From: Rhodocollybia butyracea
Taxonomy: Eukaryota > Basidiomycota > Agaricomycetes > Agaricales > Omphalotaceae
Reading direction: 5' to 3'
Length of the DNA: 64,000 nucleotides
Assembly: GCA_015501585.1 (NCBI GenBank)
Contig: JADNRY010000076.1
Location: forward strand, 62,001 to 126,000
Made by a program: the position numbers and the translations under genes. Position 1 is the stretch's first letter. Each line of letters opens with the position of its first letter. Of this stretch, positions 1 through 10,221 are shown piece by piece. The notes beneath the pieces are model-generated. The model searched no databases, was not told the origin of the DNA, and worked only from the letters and a program-made list of their open reading frames with translations.

Positions 1-708
1 ATGAGCCATGGCTTTGGCCCCATTCTTTAAGGATGGATGCATCCAGTATATCCTGTCTCCATGGGAATTGTGACGTATTCCTCTATGGATGTTCATTGGA
101 GTAATTGGGAGCAGCTGAAGGCAACATATGGACAGGGAAATTTTATGGCATTGTTTTCAGCGGATATGTATACTCTGGAAGGAAGGATGGAAGGAGTTTG
201 TCATCAGAGGGATTGGCTTTCATGGAGACTCTGAGGTATGGATCCACCATTGCCCATTCATTGTCCATGGTGGAGCCAAGCCTGGTCTGCAGTCCATCAG
301 TATATTTTTCCTTGGAGTGATGATTCTTCTGAAGGTTTGTGGGTTGTCTAACAGGAGATGCTATTCAAGATATGCCAAATAATTAGTCTATCCTTACGCC
401 AAATCTATATTGTACATACTGGAACCGTTGCTGCTGACACATCGTAATCTGAAGTAAATGTATATAGCTTAATTGGACTTGATTATAGCCGCATCGAGTA
501 ACACACTGATCCTTCAGATTCCGACAGCCATTACCCACTGGGGACAGTGGCCCTATTCCATTCCCTGCAATAGATTTCAGGTAGTAGTTTGGTTTTCAAG
601 AATGTAGTGTGATTATAAGCTATCTAAGCACCTGGGTAAGCACTTCACCAGACCACATCAAAAGCTTCAAGAGATGGCAGTGCCTAATCAACTACTTTAG
701 AATTAGTA
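1..708. other. No gene recognised; probable transposon debris
   Basis: Several short overlapping open frames exist on both strands here, but none matches a family I recognise, none is longer than about 85 codons, and frames are interrupted. The stretch precedes an LTR-like sequence and two transposons, so it is most likely decayed retroelement sequence; that is inference from position only. Confidence 0.4.
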
Positions 709-1068
709 ATATGTAAATGATCACATGAAATGGCATTTGTCCGCCGAGGCTATACATACACGTATACAGACACTTCCGTGTCCCCCATATTTTGCTTATT
801 CATGCATTAGGTCCATTAGTAAGACAGTAGAATAATTCAATTGTACAGTATATAAACCCCCCCAGTAGACAGGAATCAAAAAGTTCTTTCTTCCCCTCTA
901 AATTGCCCCCACTAAGTCTAGTCTTTTAGACTCTCAATAAAGTCTTGTTAGTGTATCCTGATTGGATTAGTTAGTAAGCTTCAGTCCAGCAAGAGCCTGG
1001 TAAATAGTTCTACTAATGATTCAAGTACACTGTTACTTACTCATTGAAAGTCTTCTATTCAGTTTAGT
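709..1068 (+). repeat. LTR-like segment with TATA and polyadenylation motifs
   Basis: A TATA-like motif (TATATAAA near 849) is followed about 90 bp later by an AATAAA signal (near 936), the spacing expected for the U3-R-U5 part of a retrotransposon LTR. The part near 983-1040 (CAGTCCAGCAAGAGCCTGGT onward) resembles 2117-2168 on the other side of the neighbouring hAT-like element, so some sequence is partly duplicated. I could not fix the ends or a target duplication. The LTR reading is inference. Confidence 0.3.
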
Positions 1069-1076
1069 ATATGAAC

Positions 1077-2106
1077 TAGAGATGGGCATAATTGGGCATT
1101 TGAATGCATTCGCCATTCTTGGTGCGAATATGGACCTCCAAAAGTCCATATTTGCACTCAAATGACTTACCAACCCAAATGGGCATTCATGGAAGCAGTC
1201 ATTCGAATGCCATGAATGCCGAATGCCCTACATTTGAATGTCATGAATGAAGCATGTAAAAATATATTCACATGTGCATGAATATTCATTGGCATCAAAC
1301 TCACTCACGGCGGCCCTCTAAGACCAATCCCTCACTCATGCCAGCCCTTTAGAACCAGTACTTACTCACGATAACTATTTATGCTAATTAATCCAGGCAA
1401 AGGGGCCCGCAGCTTCATTAGTCACATATCCTAATAGTAATCGATACCTACAAGTACTTACAGTCAGATTAATACTACCTACAACTTACCTGGGGAGGAA
1501 TGGGGATGAAAGCGAAGTTGCAGGACTTTATATAAGTCCTGCAAGGTCAGGTGATGTGTCAAATGCCAAACACGTTGATCACAGGCAACATGTTTGACGT
1601 TTGATGGGTCACATGGCCTTGCAGGACTTTATATAAAGTCCTGCAACTTTGTTTTGGTCCCCATCACTGCCCAGGTGGAGTAAGTAGCAATTATAGTGTA
1701 CATTAATGTACATCCATTTAAGTACTTATATTATTGTAGTTAGTGTTAGTAATTTTTAAATATGTGTGAAAGCTTGTGGCGGGACCTTATAAATGGCCGT
1801 GCACATGCTTGTAGTGTACAATACTTGTGTTATCAATGTGTCGTTACACTAATTATGTAGTTATTGTTGTTATAATTTACATCTCAACATGATGTGGGGC
1901 TTTATAACAAGCTGCCGCAACTCAGGATAAGTATTGGAGAATATTCATGGATATTTGTGAATATAGGTGACAAATATGGGTCTGCCTGTGACCCATATTT
2001 GCATTCAAACGACCTACTACCACAAATGCGCATTCATGGTGGTAGGGGCATTCATATTTGAATGAAGAATGAGAATATATTCATGCTTCATTCATGCCCA
2101 TCTCTA
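1077..2106. mobile_element. Non-autonomous hAT-like DNA transposon, 1030 bp
   Basis: The element starts TAGAGATGGGCAT and ends with its reverse complement ATGCCCATCTCTA. It is flanked on both sides by the 8-bp direct repeat ATATGAAC (1069-1076 and 2107-2114). Terminal inverted repeats plus an 8-bp duplication are the hallmark of hAT superfamily insertion. Internal sequence is AT-rich, carries several short inverted motifs (variants of GCATTCATG and GAATGC) and has no transposase frame, so it is non-autonomous. Two internal tracts, near 1526-1555 and 1617-1650, are inverted or direct partial repeats of each other (GCAGGACTTTATATAA). Confidence 0.85.
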
Positions 2107-2163
2107 ATATGAACTACAGCCCAGCAGAGCCTGGTACAGTTCCATATTCGATTCATATTCACT

Positions 2164-2168
2164 GTTAC
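2164..2168. repeat. Left target-site duplication of the gypsy element
   Basis: The pentamer GTTAC precedes the LTR end TGTTAAG and recurs at 10858-10862 directly after the other LTR end (GTAACA). A matching 5-bp repeat at both outer ends fixes the borders of the retrotransposon. Confidence 0.75.
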
Positions 2169-3498
2169 TGTTAAGATTGTACAAGACTGAAGGTATCCGA
2201 TTGGTATCCAAAAGGTATAGATTGACGAAGTAGGTCTTGGACTGATATCGGAGATCAAAGATGAAGTGGGACATGCGGTATAGCTATTAGCTAGACCCTC
2301 GTCACGCCAAATAATCCCAAGATGAAGTTCAAGAGACAAAGATAGATTTGGCCAATGTAACGGCCGACGAGTAAGAAGGAAGAAGGATAGACCAAGGCGG
2401 AACTTAGTCAGACAGAAGGTCTGGTTTATCCAAGTTGATATTTAAACTGAGGACTTACTGTACAAGGTAAAGATGTCCACGAGTCCAACTTATCCACAGG
2501 TACTCCTGGCAGGTATGTCTACCTGCGGATCCAGGTATCCGTTTCCCACAGATCCGTACGGGTCACGGGTATTGATCCAAGCAAATTTGTGCTACCTGCA
2601 GGTACCTGCAAGTATTTGTGGGGAGGGCAAGAATATTTTTTTTTTGCTCAAATAACAGCTGGAATATGCTCTCCACTATGCACTAGACCTTGTCCAGGTC
2701 ATCTGTCCACTTAGCATGTAGCAAGTTACAAGTGGCTATATGCACTGTAGTACACTATACAATCATGATGAATATAGTCCCTCTTCAACTTCAGTGACTT
2801 GTATCATTCAAGGACCACTGTTCTCTACCCACATTGTGCTCTATTCTACGTACTAAGTGTCTCACAATCATACCTTGCACAAGACTGACCTTGCATGTAG
2901 TAGCCATTTCACTATTATTGTAATTTGTAAGTACTAAATACTTGCAGGTACTCACAAGTAACTTGTGAGTACCTGTGTTCACTGGGATCCGCAAGTACCT
3001 GCAAGTACCTGCATTGAAATACCTGCGGATCCCGGTATCCGTTTCCCACGGATCTGTGCGGGTCACAGGTAGCCCCTTGGGGCCCACGGGTACCTGCGCA
3101 ACAGATCTGGGTTTACCTGGATCCGGACTCATGGACATCTTTAGTACAAGGTTGTACTACTTATATACTAGGAGTCCGGGGCTTCCGGATCGGTAAAAGA
3201 CAATAGTCGGAAACGTATATGGAAGACCAAAGTAAGTAATACAATCATAAGACTATTGAATAATGCTCAATAGTTCAGGAAGGGAATATAATTGAAAGAT
3301 AATAAGAACCAATTAGAAAGTAATCCGAAAGGTCAGATGGCGGTACGACATCGGACAAAGAAAAGAGATAAGATAGGAAGATAATGAAAAGAGATAAGAT
3401 GACAGAAATAGATGGAATGGAATTGGAATGATGCCGGGATGATAGTAGAGGTGATCCGGCAATGATCTGAGAGATGCCAATGTGGCATGATTGTAACA
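2169..3498 (-). repeat. 3' LTR of the gypsy element, split by a hAT-like insertion
   Basis: The sequence from TGTTAAGATTGTACAAG to GATTGTAACA matches the other LTR (10222-10857) over its whole length once the insertion 2468-3143 and one copy of its 8-bp duplication are removed. The net length is then about 646 bp against 636 bp in the partner. The two LTRs differ by scattered substitutions and small indels, consistent with an old insertion. Confidence 0.85.
2468..3143. mobile_element. Non-autonomous hAT-like element nested in the LTR, 676 bp
   Basis: Ends are TAAAGATGTCCACGAGTCC and the inverted GGACTCATGGACATCTTTA, one mismatch apart. The flanking 8-bp direct repeat is GTACAAGG (2460-2467 and 3144-3151). 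The partner LTR near 10508 has the empty site, a single GTACAAGG, which confirms the insertion event. Subterminal regions are rich in repeated GGTACCTGC and GCAAGTACCTGC motifs that could be transposase-binding repeats. There is no coding capacity. Its TIR shares the TARAGATG core with the element at 1077-2106. Confidence 0.88.
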
Positions 3499-4093
3499 CA
3501 CTGCCAGTATCTCAGTATATTACCTCCAAAAAAGGGATAGAAATATAATATATTTTTCCCCTGAATTTTAACAAATTTTTCCAGTGAAAAAGAGTGAATA
3601 TTGCCCCAGAAATAGGCATGGGAAAATAAGTACTTTTTCGGCGGCTATTTCGCCCAAAATAGGGCGCTAAATATGCCATCAATTTCGGCCGATTTATTAG
3701 TAATTTTTCGGTATATTTTTCCTTTGTAATCTCTTTGATATTTCCTCAGAAATATGAGTGGCAATAGAAAATATATTTCAATTGTAATATGTTAACTATT
3801 TCTTTTCACAGCCGAAATAGTTAACATATTTCCATTGAAATAGATTTTCTTTGTCTAAAGAAATATGAAAGAAATTGATGCCGAAAAATTACTAATAAAT
3901 CAGACGAAATTGATGGCATATTTAGCGCCCTATTTCGGGCGAAATAGCCGCCGAAAAAGTACTTATTTTCCCATGCCTATTTCCGGGGCAATATTCACTC
4001 TTTTTTGTTGGAAAAATTTGTTAAAATTCAGGGGAAAAATATATCATACTTCTATCCCTTTTTTGGAGGTAATATACTGATGTACTGGCAGTG
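3499..4093. mobile_element. Palindromic MITE-like element, copy A (595 bp)
   Basis: It starts CACTGCCAGTA and ends TACTGGCAGTG, and the left half is nearly the reverse complement of the right half throughout (arms of about 290 bp; for example GAATTTTAACAAATTTTTCC near 3565 against its complement near 4020). It has inserted directly at the junction of the gypsy 3' LTR and internal region. The two short open frames inside are by-products of the palindrome and are not treated as genes. The central hairpin tip is shorter than in copy B. I could not define its target duplication with certainty. Confidence 0.8.
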
Positions 4094-5430
4094 TACACAC
4101 AAAGGATTAAGTAGGTCCGGGTTTGTTTGGATACTGAAGGTGGAAGGCTGGAACTAGCTCATCGGCATGTAGCTCGTCAGCAGTAATCCAAGCAAACTCA
4201 TCATTGGTTCCTTCGTAACCAGCCCATTGGATGTAGTATCGGAGAGGACAAATGATGTTTGTATCTTTGGTCAACCTTCGAGTCGAGGATTTCCGCCACA
4301 TTGTATTCTTCTTCTCCATCGACTTCAATTGGGGGAGGTGGCTGAATCCAATTTGGAATCAAGTTCAGAATTGAAGGTTCAAGTTGTGATACATGGAAGA
4401 CAGGATGGATTTGGTGAAGGTAGTCCAGGAGTTGAAGGTTGTAGGAAAGGGAGCCAGAGCACTCAAGGACCTTGAAAGGACCAAGATACTTCTCGGTGAA
4501 CTTTTCAGTCAGCCCAGTAGTTTGGATGTGTTTTGCCAACACAAAGACCTTGGATCTGATTGGAAATTCAGGATGAGGAATACATTTCCAATTGGCTTGT
4601 TCCTTGTAGCATTTTTGTGCATTAAGTATCTCATCTTGGAGGAAGGAATGAAGCTCATCTAGATTGACCACAAAATCTTGTGCAAGATCAGACTGAATGT
4701 CGATCTCAGGATGGATGGTGATGTTGGGATGATAGCCCTTGTTAGCGAAGAAGGGAGAAATGCCGGTCAAGGCATTTGGAGTGTTGTTGTAAGCGAACTC
4801 AGCAATAGCCAAGAGTTTAGCCCAATCATCCTGCTGGTAGGAACAGTAGATCCAAATGTATTGCTCCAGAGTCTGATTGACTTGTTCCATCTGTCTGTCA
4901 GCCTCTGGATGGTAACCCAAAGTGTAGTGAAGTGTCATAGAGAGAGCTTCTCCAAGAGCTCGGAAGAACACAGACACAAATTCGGAACCTTGGTCTGATG
5001 TAACGTGCGAAGGAACTCTGTGCTTAGAGAAAACATGCAAGACAAACAACTCGGCGAGTTGCTCAGAGGTGATAGTGTCATAAGTAGGAATAAAAATGGC
5101 TTGCTTCAAAGCGCGATCCACAATAACCAAGATAGCGGTGTAGCCATCGGAGTCCGGAAGTTGTTCAATGAAATCCATAGAAATTGAATCCCAAGGTTGA
5201 GTTGGAACTGGGAGAGGTTTGAGTAGTCTGTACGGCCAATGTCGGCAACACTTATTTCGACCACATACAGTGCAAGAAGAAACATAGTCCCTAACAAAGG
5301 TCCGAATCTTGGGCCAAGTGTATTGGCGTCGGATAGCCTCTAGGGTCTGATTTTGACTGAAATGACCAGAGAGAGGATGATCATCATCAGGAAAAGCTGT
5401 TTTTGCCTAGGTGACCCCAGAGTGGCCTAA
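4094..5430 (-). pseudogene. Gypsy integrase with zinc-binding region and chromodomain
   Basis: Reading from about 5400 downward, an H2C2 zinc-binding region is visible in one frame (HPLSGHFSQ, then CTVCGRNKC). A frame near 5178-4201 follows, with integrase core motifs: MDFIEQLP, IVDR, TSDQGSEF and YHPEADRQMEQVNQ, corresponding to the conserved D,D-35-E region. The C-terminal GPF/Y-like segment includes LGPFKVLE and HPVFHVSQL. After a frame change, a chromodomain follows (YYIQWAGY, then EFAWITADEL). Chromodomains of this kind guide integration to heterochromatin. The core frame appears intact for about 325 codons, but the flanking frame shifts make the whole a pseudogene. Confidence 0.85.
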
Positions 5431-5544
5431 AGCAAACTAGGTGACCTATGAATCCTATGGCATCCTAGGAATTTGGGCTCATCCCTTGCCAGTCAAGGCT
5501 CTTGAGGATTCCCTAGGCAAGCCTAGGTTTGCCCAGGTATGCCC
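5431..5544. repeat. Unassigned insert-like segment where RNase H is expected
   Basis: Between the RT C-terminus and the integrase zinc region only about 150 bp lies where roughly 400 bp of RNase H code would be expected. The segment is rich in CCTAGG and GCCTAG motifs in both orientations (for example near 5408, 5475, 5513 and 5522), suggesting a small palindromic insertion or a deletion scar. Confidence 0.4.
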
Positions 5545-6536
5545 AATAAGTGGACAATTTGGTTCCCAATGCGTGAGAATGGGTGCATATGTGAAGGTGT
5601 ACTTGAGTTTTTTGAAGGAATCCTGACATGCCGAAGACCAGAGCCATGCCACACCCTTCCGGGTAAGCCATGTCATCAGTACGACGATGTCACTATAATT
5701 ATAAATAAAATGTTGGTAGAAATTAGTGAAACTGAGAAAAGATTGGATGTCTTTGACTTTACGAGGAACCGGCCAGTCAACAATAGCTTTAACCTTATCT
5801 TTGGCCATGGTCAATCCTGCCGGAGAGAGAATGTAACCAAGATATTCGACCATATTGACTGACCAGAAGCACTTTGCATGATTGAGAAAAAGGCCGTTAG
5901 CATGGAGCCGCCAAAGGACTTCGTGAACATGTTCCAAGTGCTGTTCTGGATTGTTGGAATAAATGAGGATGTCATCCAGGTAAACTATGACGCAGACATT
6001 GAGCATGTCAGAGAATATATTGTTGATGAACCTTTGAAAAGCCGCAGGAGCGTTAGTAAGACCGAAGGGCATAACTAACCATTTGTAGGAACCCCATTGG
6101 GTCTGAAAGGTAGTTTTCCATTCATTGCCATCAACAATTCAGACGAGATGATAGGTGTGGGCCAGGTCGAGTTTGGTGTGGATTTTAGCTTTTTTTGGAG
6201 CATCCAAAAGGTCTGAGATTAGAGGCAGCGGGTAGCGATCCTTCTTGGTAATCTTGTTCAATCCTCAGAAGTCCACACAAAGCCAAAGTTTACCGTCCTT
6301 CTTCAGTACAAAGAGGACTGGAGCACCGTGCGGAGAGGAAGAGGGTCAAATGACACCAGTAGCAAGTTGCTTATCCAAGAAATCGCAAAGAGCCTGCTGC
6401 TCTGTTGGAGAGAGAGGGTAAAGGCGACCAAGCAGGGGCTCAGCACCTTCCACCAAATCAATTTTGAGGTCAAAGAACAATGTCGGGAAGAACCTTGGAC
6501 ATGACTTCATCAAAAATGTCAGCAAACACTGCCAGT
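5545..6536 (-). pseudogene. Gypsy reverse transcriptase remnant
   Basis: The minus-strand frame near 6072-5545 contains MPFGLTNAPAAFQRF and the catalytic YLDDILIYS motif, which identify a Ty3/gypsy reverse transcriptase. Further upstream the same domain can be followed to about 6530 ([32 protein letters not shown]), but with in-frame stops. After ILTHWEPNCPLI the frame runs into unrelated sequence, so no RNase H follows. Copy B of the palindromic element cuts the polyprotein at 6537. Confidence 0.85.
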
Positions 6537-7212
6537 ACCTTAGTATATTACCTCCAAAAAAGGGATAGAAATATAATATATTTTTCCCCTGAATTTTAAC
6601 AAATTTTTCCAGTGAAAAAGAGTGAATATTGCCCTGGAAATAGGCATGGGAAAATAAGTACTTTTTCGGCGGCTATTTCGCCCAAAATAGGGCGCTAAAT
6701 ATGCCATCAATTTTGTCTGATTTATTAGTAATTTTTCGGTATATTTTTCCTTTGTAATCTCTTTGATATTTCCTTGGAAATATGAGTGGCAATAGAAAAT
6801 ATATTTCAATTGTAATATGTTAACTATTTCGGCCGCGAAAAGCAATGGGCATTGAATGCCCGTTGAATGGGCCAAAGAGCCCTTTGACCGGCCCGGGGGC
6901 CCGCCGCTCAATGCCCGTTTCTTTTCACAGCCGAAATAGTTAACATATTTCCATTGAAATAGATTTTCTTTGTCTAAAGAAATATGAAAGAAATTGATGC
7001 CGAAAAATTACTAATAAATCAGACGAAATTGATGGCATATTTAGCGCCCTATTTCGGGCGAAATAGCCGCCGAAAAAGTACTTATTTTCCCATGCCTATT
7101 TCCAGGGCAATATTCACTCTTTTTCACTGGAAAAATTTGTTAAAATTCAGGGGAAAAATATATTATACTTCTATCCCTTTTTCGGAGGTAATATACTGAT
7201 GTACTGGCAGTG
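6537..7212. mobile_element. Palindromic MITE-like element, copy B (676 bp)
   Basis: Termini CACTGCCAGTA/TACTGGCAGTG and the long arms match copy A (3499-4093). A candidate 3-bp target duplication AAA flanks it. Its centre (about 6830-6920) holds about 81 bp absent from copy A: a GC-rich tip with GGGCATTGA on both arms around GGGCCAAAGAGCCC and GGCCCGGGGGCCC. Because the arms continue into this tip, B looks like the more complete form and A a derivative that lost the tip. It interrupts the gypsy pol between protease and RT. Confidence 0.82.
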
Positions 7213-8000
7213 AAAGTCAAGGTAGTCTGCAGGGATTGGAAGTGCCTCGGAAGAAGCACTCCTGGCCAAAGGACCAGATGCTGCATAGTGTGCTGACACT
7301 TTGGGGTCAATAACCTGAAGAAGAGTCAGTTCCCTACCTGAATCTTGACAAGCCCTATGGAAGGTGGCGGCTCCGACTAATGCGATATTGACTTCAGGAG
7401 TCTCCAAACGCGAAGCCATTTGTGCAACCGAAGGGTAGGAATAGATTGGTTCGAAAGGAAACCTGTCTGATAGAGGACGAGGTTGGCAAGAGCGAGTTTG
7501 AGTTGGCAGCAAAGGTGCTGGCCGAATCGGAATAGTAGGTGGTTCTGAGGAGGAAACCGGTGCTTTCAGTCCTAACGTGGATCCGAAAAGCAAAGACGTC
7601 TGAGCAGAAACAGAGTACTTGGTGTTACAGAAAGTAATGGTTCTGGTGACCCAGTCAATCAACAGATTGTAGTGGGACAAGAAACTGTATCCTAAAACAG
7701 CTTTACAAGATGAGTCCAGAGAAGTGACATAAAAAGCCAGAGGTAGCAGCTCACCGGACGGAAACCAAACTTCCAAAGTCACAACTTTGGAAATTGGTTT
7801 TGGAGAAAGAGAACCATCAAAGAGTCGGAGATTGATTGGCGGTATTCAAAGAGGTTGGAATAGAGTTTAAATTGACATAATGAATCAAGAAAACAATTGG
7901 TAGAACCAGAGTCTACAAGAGTAATAAACTTTAAAAGAGCAGAGGATTCGTTGGAATCCTCAGGAAGAGGGAATTCAGTAGATAAAGAAATTGTAAGTGA
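7213..8000 (-). pseudogene. Gypsy aspartic protease remnant
   Basis: Near 7932-7890 the minus strand reads LVDSGSTNCFLD, the D-S/T-G active-site motif of retropepsins. Farther on, AVLGYSFLSHYNLLIDW resembles the conserved ILG[MD]-W region that ends gypsy proteases. A frame break separates the two parts near 7790. The segment lies between gag and RT as expected, and copy B of the palindromic element ends it. Confidence 0.75.
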
Positions 8001-8104
8001 TTGTTCATAATCGGAAAGAGCAGATGCGTTGAGATAAACTTTCCCAGAGGCACGAACCTGATCAATGCAGCTCCTGTTTTGTACTGGGGTCCAGGAGCTG
8101 CGGA

Positions 8105-9208
8105 CTATTTTTCCGGACCATTATCGGCCGAAGTAGTTGCGGATTCCTCGGTAGAAGTGGCGCGCATGCGAGAGTCACCTGACCTCTTCTTATCACAATT
8201 CTCCGCTTTATGCTTTCCACCACAAATCATGCAGAGATTGCCCTTCTTGTGGTGTTCCACTTTGGAAGGCTTGAGGTGACCGTTGGTGCCGAGAAGGTTG
8301 GCGTAAGGTTTCGGTGCAGAGCTAGCTGAAGAAGCTGATTTGTTGAAACCGGAACCCAAAGGGCCCAATTTATTGCTGTTGTTCCAAGGCTTTTTTGGCT
8401 GTTGTCCAGAGCTTTGGGAAGAGTTGTTAGGTTTGTCAAAACCGGAATTCTGTGAAGGATTATTTTGAGAGGAAGAGTTCGAAGAACCCTTTTTTGTTGG
8501 AGAGGAAGTTTTTTTGCTGGAGCCACCTCCGGAAGACCTTGCAACCTCTCTTTTACGTTCCTCTTTGCGCCACCAGTGCTGATTATCAATCTCAAGCACT
8601 TTCGCGTGGTATGCCAAAAGCATTGCCAGTGTTGGACCATGAACCATTTCGTCCTTGATCCTAGTCGCCAAACCACGCTGATAAGCCCACTTAAGGGCAA
8701 TGTCATCCCATCCTGTCATTGCCACCAAGGTATTGAATCGGGTGTTGTATTTCCGAACCTGCTCATTCTCCTTCATCCAAATGTTACTGAGCTTGTCCTT
8801 GGCATCCCCCTGGGCATTGAAAAGACTGAAATGGTCTTGAAGTTCCTTTACGAGTGCCGAGAAGGAATTCATCCATGCTGGGGGGTTGGTTGGGTTCAGA
8901 TCCAAAATGTCAGGTACAAACCATTCCCGAGCAGACCTGCCGAGAAAGGAGAGAGCATACATGACCTTTTTCTGGTCAGTGAAGTAAGAAGGGCAATCAA
9001 TAAAGACTAAGAAAAGGGAAACGAGAAACTCCTTGAGTTTCCAAGGTTCGGAGCTGTCAAACACATCCTGACTTGGCTTGGCTTCTGATGGTTCAGTAGA
9101 CTTGCCACCGAGGAGGGTCAAAGCGTTTGTGATGGAATCAATAGAACCTCTGAATTTGTCCATCAGTTCCAATACTGTGCCGGCATCGGCTGCATCAGAA
9201 AAAGTCAT
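8105..9208 (-). pseudogene. Gypsy gag, capsid and zinc-knuckle part
   Basis: The 367-codon frame has a capsid-like helical region with LKEFLVSLF, YALSFLGRSAREWF and YNTRFNTLV, then a Ser/Asn/Lys-rich basic linker, then a zinc knuckle CMICGGKHKAENC (CX2CX3HX4C). This layout is that of gag in fungal gypsy elements. Its ATG at 9208 lies in the arm of the hairpin element, so this is not the native start: the gag N-terminus lies beyond the hairpin (9473-10165). Confidence 0.85.
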
Positions 9209-9472
9209 ATGAACTCAACGCAACTTGAGCAAAGGTTGAACCATTTTCTTTGGCTCAAGTCAACTTAAGCTGACTTGAGCTGACTTGAGTTGACCTGGAG
9301 CCAACTTGGGACCAACTTCACAAACCTCACCAATCTCAAGTTGATGAAGTTGGTCCCAAGTTGGCTCCAGGTCAACTCAAGTCAGCTCAAGTCAGCTTAA
9401 GTTGACTTGAGCCAAAGAAAATGGTTCAACCTTTGCTCAAGTTGCGTTGAGTTCATATGACTTTTCCTGATG
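9193..9472. repeat. Hairpin element with 128-bp arms in gag
   Basis: Left arm 9193-9320 and right arm 9345-9472 are near-perfect reverse complements around a 24-nt loop (9321-9344); only isolated mismatches were seen, such as one near the outer ends. Arms contain short repeated units of the form AGCTGACTTG and AAGTTGG in tandem. It separates two parts of gag that should be contiguous, so it is a secondary insertion or an inverted duplication. Transcripts from either strand would fold into a long hairpin. Confidence 0.85.
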
Positions 9473-10165
9473 GGCCCGGGCTGGCCTCGAGCATCAAGAA
9501 ATGTACCACCTCGGCAGGGACCGCTGGGGGGACCACCACTACCATTACCTGGGGGAGGAGGCGGAGGAGGATCACCACCACCACCGTTATCAGGGTATGT
9601 GCGGAGATCCAGGGGGTCCAGGAAGATCAGGAGGAGGAGCATCCCCATCACCACCATCAGGGTTGTTAGGAGGGTTGTCGGGAGGATTGTTGGGAGGATT
9701 ATTGTCCGGATTCTCACCTTCATCTCCAAATTCTCCTTCTCCTGTGTTGTCTGGTTGTTCGACAATTGGAGGCTGATCATCACCTGTAGTGGTATGAGAT
9801 CAGTTTGAGAAGAGAGCTCCTTGGAGCTGTTTGGCAAAGGAAGGGGAAGGTGCTGAAGCGATCCTTCCGCGACGAGGAGTAAGGACTAGTGCAGTACCAC
9901 TAGCACTGGGAATCTCCTTAATGTCATATTGGTTGACATTGATGTTACCTAGAACTGCCTCAGTAGAGACAGAAGTGTTTGGAACAGCTGTTGCGGGACC
10001 GAATCCACCCAAGCCACGTGGGCGACGGTTACCGGCCGCAGAGATTGAATTGTTGTAAGGCACAAATGACTGAGCATTGGCCACAAAAGGATTGGGAGTC
10101 TCGGTCGGTTGAATCCAAGTTTGAGAAACATTCCGAGTTCTAGAGGGTTGTTTTCTTGGAGGCAT
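9473..10165 (-). pseudogene. Gypsy gag N-terminal part, with stop and frameshift
   Basis: The frame starts at ATG 10165 (MPPRKQPSRTRN), shortly after the 5' LTR, and runs to a TGA near 9802. The same frame continues downstream with an acidic Pro/Asn-rich linker (repeats of the NNPPDNPP type) to a second stop near 9594, after which a Gly/Pro-rich stretch continues in another frame up to the hairpin. A low-complexity Pro/Asp linker is common in gag of fungal gypsy elements. The stops show that the copy is dead. Confidence 0.65.
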
Positions 10166-10221
10166 TGTTTGAAAAACAATCTTGTCAGATACAGCGTTAA
10201 CAAGTACAAGTTTAAATATAC

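Noticed and set aside
2164..2168. Alternative LTR border TGTTAC at 2163
   Set aside because: That border gives no matching flanking duplication, whereas the TGTTAAG border at 2169 yields a perfect GTTAC pair with 10858-10862.
3865..4080. Open frame of 71 codons, nearly repeated at 6984-7199
   Set aside because: It lies entirely inside the arms of the palindromic element and recurs only because the element recurs. No protein family is matched.
9470..9808. Gly/Arg/Pro-rich plus-strand frames opposite gag
   Set aside because: They are the complement of the low-complexity gag linker; the minus-strand frame explains the composition.
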